A DNA stretch of 64,000 bases, taken from Amycolatopsis camponoti (GTDB lineage Bacteria; Actinomycetota; Actinomycetes; Mycobacteriales; Pseudonocardiaceae). The stretch spans positions 2,182,501-2,246,500 of the forward strand of contig NZ_CABVGP010000002.1 of NCBI RefSeq assembly GCF_902497555.1. Direction: 5' to 3'. Below are positions 28,954-37,610 of the stretch, one piece after another (positions within the stretch are counted from its first letter, which is position 1; each line of letters begins with the position of its first letter). The notes under the pieces are model-generated. The model worked only from the letters and a program-made list of their open reading frames with translations. It was not told the origin of the DNA and ran no database searches. Made by a program: the position numbers and the translations under genes.

Positions 28954-29679
28954 GTGACGGGAGCCCTACGTGGTGTGGTCGCGCTGGACGGCCCGTCGGG
29001 GACCGGGAAGACCACCGTCGCGCGCAAGCTCGCCCAGCGCCTCGGCGCCGGCTACCTCGACACCGGTGCGATGTACCGGATGGTCACCCTCGCCGTGCTG
29101 CGCGCGGGGGTCGACCCGGCCGACGCGGTCGCCGTCGCCGGGCTGGCCGACAGGACCGACTTCGGCATCGGCACGAGCCCGGACCGGCTCGAGATCCGGC
29201 TGGCCGGCGAGGACGTCGCCGCCGACATCCGCGGTCCCGAGGTCACCAAGGCCGTCTCGCCCGTCTCCGCCGTGCCCCACGTGCGTGAGCTGCTGGTCGC
29301 CCGGCAGCGCCGGATCATCGACGACGTGGTCGAGCACCGCGGCGGGATCGTCGTCGAAGGCCGGGACATCGGCACCGTCGTCGCGCCGGACTCGCCGCTG
29401 AAGGTCTACCTGACCGCCTCGGCCGACGTCCGCGCGTCGCGGCGCAGCACCCAGGACAGCGCGGCCGGGCGGAAGTCGTCGGTCGCCGATGCCCTCGCGA
29501 GCGTCGAGCGCCGCGACCACCTCGACTCCACCCGCACCGCCTCGCCGCTGCGCCCGGCCGACGACGCCGTGCACGTCGACACCTCGGAACTGTCGATCGA
29601 CCAGGTGATCGTCGCCCTCAGCGAACTGGCCAGCCACCGCGGCCTGCTGGCGGGGTGCAACGCCGAGGTCGCTCGATGA
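28954..29679 (+). CDS. cmk: Cytidylate kinase
   Basis: A 241-residue CMP/dCMP kinase. The P-loop GPSGTGKTT is near the start, then LDTGAMYRMVTLAVLR, GPEVTKAVSPVSAVPHVRE and the VEGRDIGTVVAPD motif. GAGGAGA at 28941-28947 favours the GTG at 28954; an in-frame ATG at 28909 would add 15 residues and lacks a ribosome site. Its TGA overlaps the ATG of the acyltransferase gene. This resumes the conserved order rluB - cmk - der. Confidence 0.93.
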   Translation: MTGALRGVVALDGPSGTGKTTVARKLAQRLGAGYLDTGAMYRMVTLAVLRAGVDPADAVAVAGLADRTDFGIGTSPDRLEIRLAGEDVAADIRGPEVTKAVSPVSAVPHVRELLVARQRRIIDDVVEHRGGIVVEGRDIGTVVAPDSPLKVYLTASADVRASRRSTQDSAAGRKSSVADALASVERRDHLDSTRTASPLRPADDAVHVDTSELSIDQVIVALSELASHRGLLAGCNAEVAR

Positions 29680-30413
29680 AAGCTGGGTCTTCCGGGGCCG
29701 AGCCCCGGACCCCAGCCGGGGGGCAAGCCCCCCTGGACCCCCCGAAGTCGGCCAGGGGACTGCCGGAAGGCTCCGTCGGCGCACTCCACGACGCCGGCCG
29801 GATCTTCGGCCGGTACCATCTGCGTTCGGCCTTCCGCATCCGCGTGCACGGCCGCGAGCGGATGCCCGCCACCGGCCCGGTGGTGGTGATCGCCAACCAC
29901 AGTTCGATGATCGAGCCGCAGCTGATCTTCGGAATGCTGCCGCGGCGTTCGGCGTTCTTGGTCAAGGCCGAGCTGTACGACTGGCTGGGTGGGCTCGCCG
30001 GGAAGTTCCTGGTGGCCATCGGGCAGATCCCGGTCAAGCGCGGCGAGATCGACCGCAAGCCGCTGATGACCGCGGTCGGCGTGCTCAAGGACGGCGGCGT
30101 CGTCGGGATCTTCCCCGAGGGCACCCGCGGTGCGGGGGACGTCGGCGCGGCCGAACGCGGCGCGGCCTGGCTGGTCCGGGCCTCCGGCGCGACCGTGCTC
30201 CCGGTCGCGACGCGGGGCACGCGCAAGCCCGCGGACGGCAAGCGGCGCTGGCGCCCGCGCGTGGACATCCTCGTGGGGGAGCCGTTCACGCCGAAGGTCG
30301 GACCCGGGAAGACCGGGCTCGACCAGGGCACCGAAGAGCTGCGCGGCGAGCTCGCGGCGCTCGTCAAGACTTTGGACGATTGGCGTACCGAAAACGGTTT
30401 CGTTACGCCATAA
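29676..30413 (+). CDS. PlsC-like 1-acyl-glycerol-3-phosphate acyltransferase with repeat-derived N-terminus
   Basis: A 245-residue LPLAT-family protein. Motif I reads NHSSMIE (His75, Glu80), an HX4E in place of the usual HX4D; motif III is FPEGTR (146-151), with a PVATRGTR segment after it. Expected role is acylation of lysophosphatidate in phospholipid synthesis. The ATG overlaps the cmk stop (ATGA). Residues about 6-24 are encoded by a copy of the double-hairpin repeat B, and no ATG, GTG or TTG occurs in frame between it and the GTG near residue 58. The PlsC domain proper begins near residue 45. Confidence 0.85.
   Translation: MKAGSSGAEPRTPAGGQAPLDPPKSARGLPEGSVGALHDAGRIFGRYHLRSAFRIRVHGRERMPATGPVVVIANHSSMIEPQLIFGMLPRRSAFLVKAELYDWLGGLAGKFLVAIGQIPVKRGEIDRKPLMTAVGVLKDGGVVGIFPEGTRGAGDVGAAERGAAWLVRASGATVLPVATRGTRKPADGKRRWRPRVDILVGEPFTPKVGPGKTGLDQGTEELRGELAALVKTLDDWRTENGFVTP
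29692..29747. repeat. Double-hairpin repeat family B, copy 2, inside a coding frame
   Basis: First hairpin CCGGGGC-CGA-GCCCCGG (29692-29708), second GGGGGGC-AA-GCCCCCC (29718-29733), then TGGACCCCCCGAA. Same layout as 15978-16031. It lies just after the plsC-like ATG and stays in frame. Confidence 0.8.
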
Positions 30414-30428
30414 GGGAAACAGGTAGTC

Positions 30429-31898
30429 ATGGAAGAGTTGGACAGCGTCGGCGAAGTCGACGGCACTTGGTCGGACGAGACCGAGTTCGCCAGGCTCGAC
30501 GCGCAGATCGACGCTGCGGAAGCGGCCGAGGAGGCGGCGCTCGCGCAGCCGGTGCTCGCCGTGGTCGGCCGGCCCAACGTGGGCAAGTCCACGCTGGTCA
30601 ACCGCATCATCGGCCGCCGCGAAGCCGTGGTCCAGGACGTGCCGGGCGTCACCCGCGACCGCGTCGCCTACGACGCCTACTGGGGCGGGCGCAAGTTCAC
30701 CCTGGTCGACACGGGCGGCTGGGAGCCGGACGCGACCGGGCTGCAGGCCTCCGTCGCCGCCCAGGCCGAGCTGGCCATGCAGACGGCCGACGCGGTCCTG
30801 CTGGTGATCGACGCCTCGGTCGGCGCCACGGCCACGGACGAAGCCGCGTCCAAGGTGCTGCGCCGCTCGAAGAAGCCGGTGCTGCTCGTGGCGAACAAGG
30901 TCGACGACGACCGGCTGCTCGCGGACACCGCGTCGCTGTGGTCGCTCGGCCTCGGCGAGCCGCACCCGGTCAGCGCGCTGCACGGCCGCAGCTCCGGCGA
31001 CCTGCTCGACGCCATCCTCAAGACCCTGCCCGAGGCGCCGCGCGAGGGCGTCGCCGCGACGTCGGGCCCCCGGCGCGTCGCGCTGGTCGGCAAGCCGAAC
31101 GTCGGCAAGTCGAGCCTGCTCAACAAGCTCTCCGGCGAGGAGCGCTCGGTCGTCGACTCGGTCGCGGGCACCACCGTCGACCCGGTCGACTCGCTGGTCG
31201 AGTTGGACGGCGAGACCTGGCGGTTCATCGACACGGCCGGCCTGCGCAAGCGCGTCAACTTCGCCGCCGGCGCCGAGTACTACGCCTCGCTGCGCACCAA
31301 GACCGCGATCGACGCGGCCGAGGTCGCGGTCGTGCTGCTGGACGCCGGCGAGCCCATCTCGGAGCAGGACCTGCGGGTGCTGACCATGGTCGTCGAGGCC
31401 GGGCGCGCCTGCGTGCTGGTGTTCAACAAGTGGGACCTGGTCGACGAGGACCGCCGGCACGCGATGGTCCGCGAGCTGGAGCGCGGCCTGGTCCGCGTGC
31501 CGTGGGCGGAGAAGGTCAACGTCTCGGCGCTGACCGGCCGTTCGGTGCGCAAGATCGCCCCGGCGCTGCGGACGGCGCTCGCGTCGTGGGACAAGCGGGT
31601 GCCGACCGGCCAGCTCAACGCCTGGCTGTCCGACCTGATCGCGGCCACCCCGCCGCCGGTCCGCGGCGGCAAGCAGCCGAAGGTGCTGTTCGCGACGCAG
31701 GCGGGCATCCGGCCGCCGACGCTGGTGCTGTTCACCACCGGCTTCCTCGAGGCGGGCTACCGCCGGTTCATCGAGCGCAAGTTCCGCGAGCGGTTCGGCT
31801 TCGAAGGCAGCCCCGTCCGGGTGAATGTGCGCGTCCGCGAAAAGAACGCGAAACCGAAGGTCGGCGGAAAAGCGGCCAGGCCCGCCAAAACCCGGTGA
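30429..31898 (+). CDS. der: Ribosome biogenesis GTPase Der
   Basis: A 489-residue protein with two tandem GTPase domains. The first P-loop is GRPNVGKS (47-54), with DTGGW and NKVD; the second is GKPNVGKSS (221-229), with DTAGL and NKWD. A C-terminal KH-like domain ends in [16 protein letters not shown] and a Lys/Arg tail. About 40 acidic residues precede the first domain, as in other actinobacterial Der proteins. It assists assembly of the 50S subunit. It closes the conserved chromosomal block. Confidence 0.95.
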   Translation: MEELDSVGEVDGTWSDETEFARLDAQIDAAEAAEEAALAQPVLAVVGRPNVGKSTLVNRIIGRREAVVQDVPGVTRDRVAYDAYWGGRKFTLVDTGGWEPDATGLQASVAAQAELAMQTADAVLLVIDASVGATATDEAASKVLRRSKKPVLLVANKVDDDRLLADTASLWSLGLGEPHPVSALHGRSSGDLLDAILKTLPEAPREGVAATSGPRRVALVGKPNVGKSSLLNKLSGEERSVVDSVAGTTVDPVDSLVELDGETWRFIDTAGLRKRVNFAAGAEYYASLRTKTAIDAAEVAVVLLDAGEPISEQDLRVLTMVVEAGRACVLVFNKWDLVDEDRRHAMVRELERGLVRVPWAEKVNVSALTGRSVRKIAPALRTALASWDKRVPTGQLNAWLSDLIAATPPPVRGGKQPKVLFATQAGIRPPTLVLFTTGFLEAGYRRFIERKFRERFGFEGSPVRVNVRVREKNAKPKVGGKAARPAKTR

Positions 31899-32051
31899 CT
31901 TTTTGACGTCCAGCCTGACGCCCGGCCGGCGTGGTCCCCTCGAGTGCGACCTGGATCACGCTGGTCAGGGCGGTGTTGGTGAGGTCCGACACTCCGTCGT
32001 GATCTGGAAGATATGGTTCCTTCATCTGCGAGTATGGTGAAGGGTCGTTGC

Positions 32052-32118
32052 GGGCGCCTCATTCAGGAGTGCAAGCCCGGTGAGGCTCGCGGAAGGTGAG
32101 TGATGGGCTTGCGCGCCC
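32052..32118 (+). ncRNA. Possible structured leader of the Pls-type synthetase gene
   Basis: GGGCGC (32052-32057) can pair with GCGCCC (32113-32118) and GCAAGCCC (32071-32078) with GGGCTTGC (32105-32112). The two right-hand arms are adjacent, so the stems could stack, with a 13-base bulge and a 26-base loop. It ends 46 bases before the start codon; TATGGT at 32033-32038 could be the -10. No known riboswitch class was recognised. Confidence 0.35.
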
Positions 32119-32164
32119 ACAGTTCGTCCCTGCACGTCTTCTACCCGGTCGAGGGGGCAACCCG

Positions 32165-35100
32165 ATGACCGTCACGATCGAACCCGCCGAATCCGCCGCG
32201 GAGATCACCGCCCCGCTCGCCTGCGTCGCCGAAGTGACGCACGCCCCGTCGGCCACCCCGGTCGCCGACCGGGCCCTGTTCTGGTCCGGCCTCGGCGCCG
32301 GCGAGCGCACCCTGCTCGACGTCCTCGCCGCCACCGCCGAGCGGCACCCGAACGCCGCCGCGATCGACGACGGCACGACCACCCTGACCTACCGCGCGCT
32401 CCTCGAGGAGATCGACGCCTACGGCCGCCGCCTGCGCGGCTACGGCGTCGGCCTCGGCGACCGCGTCGGCATCCGGATCTCCTCCGGCACCGCCGAGCTG
32501 TACGTCGCGATCCTCGCCACCCTGTCCGTCGGCGCCGCCTACGTGCCGGTCGACGCGGACGACCCGGACGAGCGCGCCGAGCTGGTCTTCGAAGAGGCCC
32601 AGGTGGCCGCGGTGGCCACCGACGGCAAGATCAACGTCCACTCCACGCCGGGTGGGCGGGCCGGCGTCCCCGGCCCGGCCGACGACGCCTGGATCATCTT
32701 CACCTCCGGCTCCACCGGCAAGCCCAAGGGCGTCGCGGTGAGCCACGCGAGTGCCGCCGCGTTCGTCGACGCCGAGGCCGAGATCTTCCTCACCGAGGAA
32801 CCGATCGGCCCGGGCGACCGCGTCCTGGCCGGCCTGAGCGTCGCCTTCGACGCCTCCTGCGAAGAGATGTGGCTGGCCTGGCGCCACGGCGCCTGCCTCG
32901 TGCCGGCGCCGCGCGCGCTGGTCCGCACCGGCGTCGACCTCGGCCCGTGGCTGGTCGCGCAGGGGATCACCGTCGTCTCGACCGTGCCGACGCTGGCCGC
33001 GCTGTGGCCCGCCGACGCTCTCGAAGACGTCCGCCTGCTCATCTTCGGCGGCGAAGCGTGCCCGCCGGAGCTGGCCGAGCGCGTCGCCGTCGAAGGCCGC
33101 GAAGTCTGGAACACCTACGGCCCCACCGAGGCCACCGTCGTCGCCTGCGCCGCGCAGCTGACCGGCGAGGGCCCGGTGCGGATCGGCCTGCCGCTGGCCG
33201 GCTGGCAGCTCGCCGTCGTGAACGAAGACGGGCAGCCGGTCGCCATGGGCGACACCGGTGAGCTCGTCATCGGCGGCGCCGGCCTGGCCCGCTACCTCGA
33301 CGCCGAGAAGGACGCCGAGAAGTTCGCGCCGCTGCCGTCGCTGGGCTGGCAGCGCGCCTACCGCTCCGGTGACATGGTCCGCGCCGAAGCCGAGGGCCTG
33401 CTGTTCCTCGGCCGGCTCGACGAGCAGGTCAAGCTCGGCGGCCGCCGCATCGAGCTGGGCGAGGTCGACGCCGCGCTGCAGGCCCTGCCGGGTGTGCAGG
33501 GCGCGGCCGCCGCGATCCGCCGCACCAAGGCCGGCAACCAGGTCCTCGTCGGGTACGTCGTGCCCACCGCCGGAGTGCCCTTCAACCAGGACGAGGCCGC
33601 GACCCGGCTGCGCGAGCACCTGCCCGCCGCGCTGGTGCCGCTGCTCGCCGTCGTCGAGGACCTGCCGACCCGCACCTCCGGCAAGGTCGACCGCAACGCC
33701 CTCCCGTGGCCACTGTCCACAGTGGACGCCGCGGCGGCCGGGCTGTCGCCGACCGAGGCGTGGCTCGCCGAAGGCTGGGCCGAGATCATCGGCGTGTCGG
33801 TCGACGACCCGAAGGCCGACTTCTTCACCCACGGCGGCGGGAGCCTGACCGCCGCCCAGATCGTCGCGCGCATCCGCACCCGGCACCCGCAGGTGTCGGT
33901 CGCCGACATCTACGCCCACCCCAAGCTGGGCGCCTTGGCCGCGATGCTGGACGCGCTCAGCGGCCAGGCCACCGAACGCCGCGACATCGCGCCGACCCCG
34001 CGTCGCGCGGGCGTCGTCCAGACGGTGCTGACGATTCCGCTGATGGGTCTCGTCGGCCTGCGCTGGGCGACGCTGGCGGCCGCGCTGTCGAACATCCTGG
34101 CGCTGCTCGGGTTCGCCTGGGCGCCGACGCTGAACTGGGCGTGGATCGGCCTGGCCTGGGTGGTGCTGTTCAGCCCCGCGGGCCGGATCGCGATCGCCGC
34201 CGGCGGTGCCCGCGTGCTGCTGTCGGGCGTGCGCCCGGGCACCTATCCCCGCGGCGGGAGTGTCCACTTGCGACTGTGGACGGCCGAGAAGCTCGCCGAG
34301 TTCAGCGGCGCGGACAGCGTCGCCGGCGCGTCCTGGATGACGACGTACGCCAAGGCGCTCGGCGCGCGGATCGGCAAGGACGTCGACCTGCACTCGCCGC
34401 CGCCGGTCACCGGCTTCCTCAAGCTGGGCCGCGGCGCGGCCATCGAGCCCGAGGTCGACCTGACCGGTCACTGGGTCGACGGCGACGTCGTGCACATCGG
34501 CAAGGTCCGCGTCGGCGCGGAAGCCCGCATCGGCGCGCGCAGCACGCTGTTCCCCGGCGTCCGCATCGGCAAGGGCGCGGAGATCGCGGCCGGCTCGACC
34601 GTCCGCGGCGCCGTCCCGGCCGGGCAGCGCTGGGCCGGTTCGCCGGCCGCGCGCGTGGCCAAGGACGAGCGTGACGCGCTGAAGTGGCCGGCCAGCCGGC
34701 CGCCGCGGTCGCACTTCTGGGCCACCGTCTACGGCGCGACGTCGCTGCTGCTCGGGTTCCTGCCCGGGATCGCCGCGCTGGCGGGCGTCGTGGTGCTCGG
34801 CTACGCGATCGCCGGGGCGCCGACGCTCCTGGCCGCGTTCGTCCAGGCGCTGATCTTCGTGCCGGTCGCGACGGCCGCGTACTTCCTCGCCTACATGCTG
34901 CTGGTGCTCGCCGGTGTCCGGTGCTTGAGCATCGGCATGGTCGAGGGCTACCACCCGGTGCACGGCCGCGTCGCGTGGCAGGTCTGGGCCACCGAACGGC
35001 TGATGAGCATGGCCCGCGAAGGCCTGTTCCCGTTGTACGCCAGCCTGTTCACGCCGGTGTGGCTGCGGCTGCTCGGCGCGAAGGTCGGCCGCAACGTCGA

Positions 35101-36100
35101 AGCGTCGACCGTCCTGGCGCTGCCGAAGATGACCAAGGTCGACAGCGGCGCGTTCCTGGCCGACGACACCATGGTCGCCACCTACGAGCTGGGCCACGGC
35201 TGGCTGCACGTCGCCCCGGCCCGGATCGGCAAGCAGGCGTTCCTCGGCAACTCGGGCATGACCGCACCCGGCCGTTCGGTGCCGAAGCGCGGGCTCGTGG
35301 GTGTGCTGTCCTCGACGCCGTTGAAGGCGAAGAAGGGCTCGTCGTACCTCGGGATGCCACCGCTGCCGGTGCGTCGCGCGATCGGCGACGCCGACACGAG
35401 CCGCACCTACACCCCGGCGCTGCACCTCAAGGCGGCGCGGGCGCTGGTCGAGCTGTGCCGGATCATCCCGGTCATGTGCGGGGTCGCGCTGACCGTCTCG
35501 GTCGCCTTCGGGCTGCTGTGGGCGGCGTCGGCGTTCGGCTTCGCGGTCGCCGCGCTGCTGGCCGGGCCCGCCCTGCTGGGCGCCGGGATCGTCGCGGCGC
35601 TGACCGCGACGGTCATGAAGTGGCTGCTGGTCGGGAAGTTCCGCGAGATCGACCACCCGCTGTGGAGCTCCTTCGTCTGGCGCAACGAGCTGGCCGACAC
35701 CTTCGTCGAGGCGCTCGCGGTGCCGTGGCTGATCGGCTCGATCGGCGGCACGCCGCTGCTGCCGGCCTGGCTGCGCACGATGGGCGTCAAGATCGGCCGC
35801 GGCGTGTGGCTCGAGACGTACTGGCTGCCCGAGGCCGACCTCGTCGAGCTCGGCGACGGCGCGACCATCAACCGCGGCTGCGTCGTGCAGACGCACCTGT
35901 TCCACGACCGGATCATGAGCATGTCGCGGGTGGTGCTCGGCGAAGGTGCGACGCTCGGCCCGCACGGCATCGTGCTGCCGGGTGCCGGCATCGGCGCGCG
36001 CACCACGGTCGGCCCGGGGTCGCTGGTGACCCGCGGCGACGAGGTGCCGGCCGACACGCGCTGGCTCGGCAACCCGATCTCGGCGTGGACGGGCAAGTAA
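32165..36100 (+). CDS. Pls/PosA-type single-module non-ribosomal poly-amino-acid synthetase
   Basis: A 1311-residue protein with the architecture of epsilon-poly-L-lysine synthetase (about 1319 residues): adenylation domain (about 60-510, FTSGSTGKPKG at 179-189, A10 Lys507), carrier domain with phosphopantetheine Ser560 in GGGSL, then pairs of membrane helices (about 615-685, 850-920, 1100-1155) alternating with three LbH-like acyltransferase-type domains, the last ending near residue 1311. There is no condensation or thioesterase domain. Specificity residues aligned by eye to PheA read D-A-E-S-I-G-T-V-V-K, close to a lysine code I recall from bacitracin synthetase. It likely polymerises a basic amino acid at the membrane. 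An M1 peptidase follows. Confidence 0.88.
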   Translation: MTVTIEPAESAAEITAPLACVAEVTHAPSATPVADRALFWSGLGAGERTLLDVLAATAERHPNAAAIDDGTTTLTYRALLEEIDAYGRRLRGYGVGLGDRVGIRISSGTAELYVAILATLSVGAAYVPVDADDPDERAELVFEEAQVAAVATDGKINVHSTPGGRAGVPGPADDAWIIFTSGSTGKPKGVAVSHASAAAFVDAEAEIFLTEEPIGPGDRVLAGLSVAFDASCEEMWLAWRHGACLVPAPRALVRTGVDLGPWLVAQGITVVSTVPTLAALWPADALEDVRLLIFGGEACPPELAERVAVEGREVWNTYGPTEATVVACAAQLTGEGPVRIGLPLAGWQLAVVNEDGQPVAMGDTGELVIGGAGLARYLDAEKDAEKFAPLPSLGWQRAYRSGDMVRAEAEGLLFLGRLDEQVKLGGRRIELGEVDAALQALPGVQGAAAAIRRTKAGNQVLVGYVVPTAGVPFNQDEAATRLREHLPAALVPLLAVVEDLPTRTSGKVDRNALPWPLSTVDAAAAGLSPTEAWLAEGWAEIIGVSVDDPKADFFTHGGGSLTAAQIVARIRTRHPQVSVADIYAHPKLGALAAMLDALSGQATERRDIAPTPRRAGVVQTVLTIPLMGLVGLRWATLAAALSNILALLGFAWAPTLNWAWIGLAWVVLFSPAGRIAIAAGGARVLLSGVRPGTYPRGGSVHLRLWTAEKLAEFSGADSVAGASWMTTYAKALGARIGKDVDLHSPPPVTGFLKLGRGAAIEPEVDLTGHWVDGDVVHIGKVRVGAEARIGARSTLFPGVRIGKGAEIAAGSTVRGAVPAGQRWAGSPAARVAKDERDALKWPASRPPRSHFWATVYGATSLLLGFLPGIAALAGVVVLGYAIAGAPTLLAAFVQALIFVPVATAAYFLAYMLLVLAGVRCLSIGMVEGYHPVHGRVAWQVWATERLMSMAREGLFPLYASLFTPVWLRLLGAKVGRNVEASTVLALPKMTKVDSGAFLADDTMVATYELGHGWLHVAPARIGKQAFLGNSGMTAPGRSVPKRGLVGVLSSTPLKAKKGSSYLGMPPLPVRRAIGDADTSRTYTPALHLKAARALVELCRIIPVMCGVALTVSVAFGLLWAASAFGFAVAALLAGPALLGAGIVAALTATVMKWLLVGKFREIDHPLWSSFVWRNELADTFVEALAVPWLIGSIGGTPLLPAWLRTMGVKIGRGVWLETYWLPEADLVELGDGATINRGCVVQTHLFHDRIMSMSRVVLGEGATLGPHGIVLPGAGIGARTTVGPGSLVTRGDEVPADTRWLGNPISAWTGK
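33715..33727. repeat. GTCCNNNGTGGAC word, copy in the Pls-type gene
   Basis: GTCCACAGTGGAC, a palindrome with one central base, encoding Ser-Thr-Val-Asp with the rare codon ACA. Confidence 0.7.
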
Positions 36101-36194
36101 GCAGAAGGTCACGAAGTACCCGCCTGGCTCGCCGGACTCACCCGTCCGTGCGAGCCTGGTTTGGTACGTCGGTACTAGGAAAGGTTCGGCACGG

Positions 36195-37610
36195 GTGATT
36201 TCGAAGGCTCCGGCTCCGGCACCCGGCGCGGATACCTCCGGTGACCCCTACCTGCCCGCACACGGCAACGGCGGCTACCGGGTCCGGCACTACGACCTGA
36301 ACCTGGACTACAAGGTCGCGCCGAACCGGCTCTCGGCTTCGGCGGCGATCACCGCCGAGGCGACGCAGGCGCTTTCCCGCGTCAGCCTGGACTTCGGCGA
36401 GTTCCGGATCAACCGCGTGCTGGTCGACGGGAAGCCCGCGAAGTACCTGAAGCGCGGCGCGAAGCTGCACGTCCGGCCCGCGAGGGCGATCGCGGCGGGT
36501 GCCGCGTTCGTCATCGAGGTGCACTACGTCGGCAACCCGCGGCCGGTCGGCAGCCGCTGGGGCGACGTCGGCTGGGACGAGCTGACCGACGGCGCGCTGG
36601 TGGCGAGCCAGCCGGTCGGCGCGCCGTCGTGGTTCCCGTGCAACGACCACCCGGCGGACAAGGCGACCTACCGCGTGACCGTGACGACGGCGTCGCCGTA
36701 CCTGGTCGCGGTCACCGGCAACCTGGTGGACCGCTACACCGCGGCCAGCACCACGCGATGGGTGTACGAGCGTCCGGAGCCGACGGCGACGTACCTGATG
36801 AGCGTGCAGATCGGTCGCTACGACGAGCTCGAGCTGTCCGGCCGCGGCTGGTTCCCGCACACGGGCGTGAGCGCACGCCGGCTGATGGTCGGCTTCGGCC
36901 ACGGTCGCGTCGATTCGGTCCTCGAAGCGGTGCCGCAGCGCGCGGCCGTGCCACCGCGGCTGCGCCGTCTCTTCGAGCGCGACTTCGGCCGCCAGGGCCG
37001 GATGGTCGAGATGCTGCAGCGGCTGTTCGGCCCGTATCCCTTCGGCGAGTACGTCATCGTGGTGACCGACGACGAGCTCGACGATCCGATCGAGGCGCAG
37101 GGCATGGCGATCTTCGGCGCCAACCACGTCGACGGCCGCCGCACCCACGAGCGGCTCGTGGTGCACGAGCTGGCCCACCAGTGGTTCGGCAACAGCCTGA
37201 CGGTGGCGGATTGGCGTCACATCTGGCTGAACGAGGGCTTCGCGACCTACGCCGAGTGGTTGTGGTCGGAGGAGTCGGGCGGCCAGTCCGCGCAGGCGCT
37301 GGCCCGGAGCTGGCACACCCGGATCAAGGCCAAGCCGGCCGACGTCCGGATCGCCGACCCCGGCGTGGCCCGCATGTTCGACGAGCGCGTCTACAAGCGC
37401 GGCGCGCTGACCTTGCACGCGCTGCGCGCCGAGATCGGCGACCCGGCGTTCTTCGCGCTGCTGAAGGCGTGGGCGGTCGAGCACCGGCACGGCCTGGTGA
37501 CGACGGCGGGGTTCGTGACGATGGCCGAGGCGTACGCGGGCCGGTCGCTGAGCACGTTCTTCACGCGCTGGCTGGAGACGCCCGCGCTGCCCCCGCTACC
37601 GGGGGCCTAG
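36195..37610 (+). CDS. M1 family metallopeptidase
   Basis: A 471-residue zinc aminopeptidase-like protein without signal peptide. After a beta-sandwich N-domain comes the substrate strand EAQGMAIFGAN (in place of GAMEN), then HELAH with His324, Glu325, His328 and the third zinc ligand Glu347 in NEGF. It lacks the large C-terminal helical domain of full M1 enzymes. The GTG at 36195 is preceded by AGGAAAGG. It lies 94 bases after the Pls-type gene; in epsilon-polylysine producers an aminopeptidase degrades the polymer, so this may be its trimming or resistance enzyme (inference). Confidence 0.9.
   Translation: MISKAPAPAPGADTSGDPYLPAHGNGGYRVRHYDLNLDYKVAPNRLSASAAITAEATQALSRVSLDFGEFRINRVLVDGKPAKYLKRGAKLHVRPARAIAAGAAFVIEVHYVGNPRPVGSRWGDVGWDELTDGALVASQPVGAPSWFPCNDHPADKATYRVTVTTASPYLVAVTGNLVDRYTAASTTRWVYERPEPTATYLMSVQIGRYDELELSGRGWFPHTGVSARRLMVGFGHGRVDSVLEAVPQRAAVPPRLRRLFERDFGRQGRMVEMLQRLFGPYPFGEYVIVVTDDELDDPIEAQGMAIFGANHVDGRRTHERLVVHELAHQWFGNSLTVADWRHIWLNEGFATYAEWLWSEESGGQSAQALARSWHTRIKAKPADVRIADPGVARMFDERVYKRGALTLHALRAEIGDPAFFALLKAWAVEHRHGLVTTAGFVTMAEAYAGRSLSTFFTRWLETPALPPLPGA

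Noticed and set aside
31899..32051. A small gene or tRNA in the largest intergenic gap
   Set aside because: No cloverleaf and no open frame with a ribosome site and plausible composition was seen.
32141..36112. A very long open frame on the minus strand opposite the Pls-type gene
   Set aside because: The translation is an Arg/Asp/Gly/Val-rich shadow typical of antisense frames in GC-rich coding DNA and matches no family.
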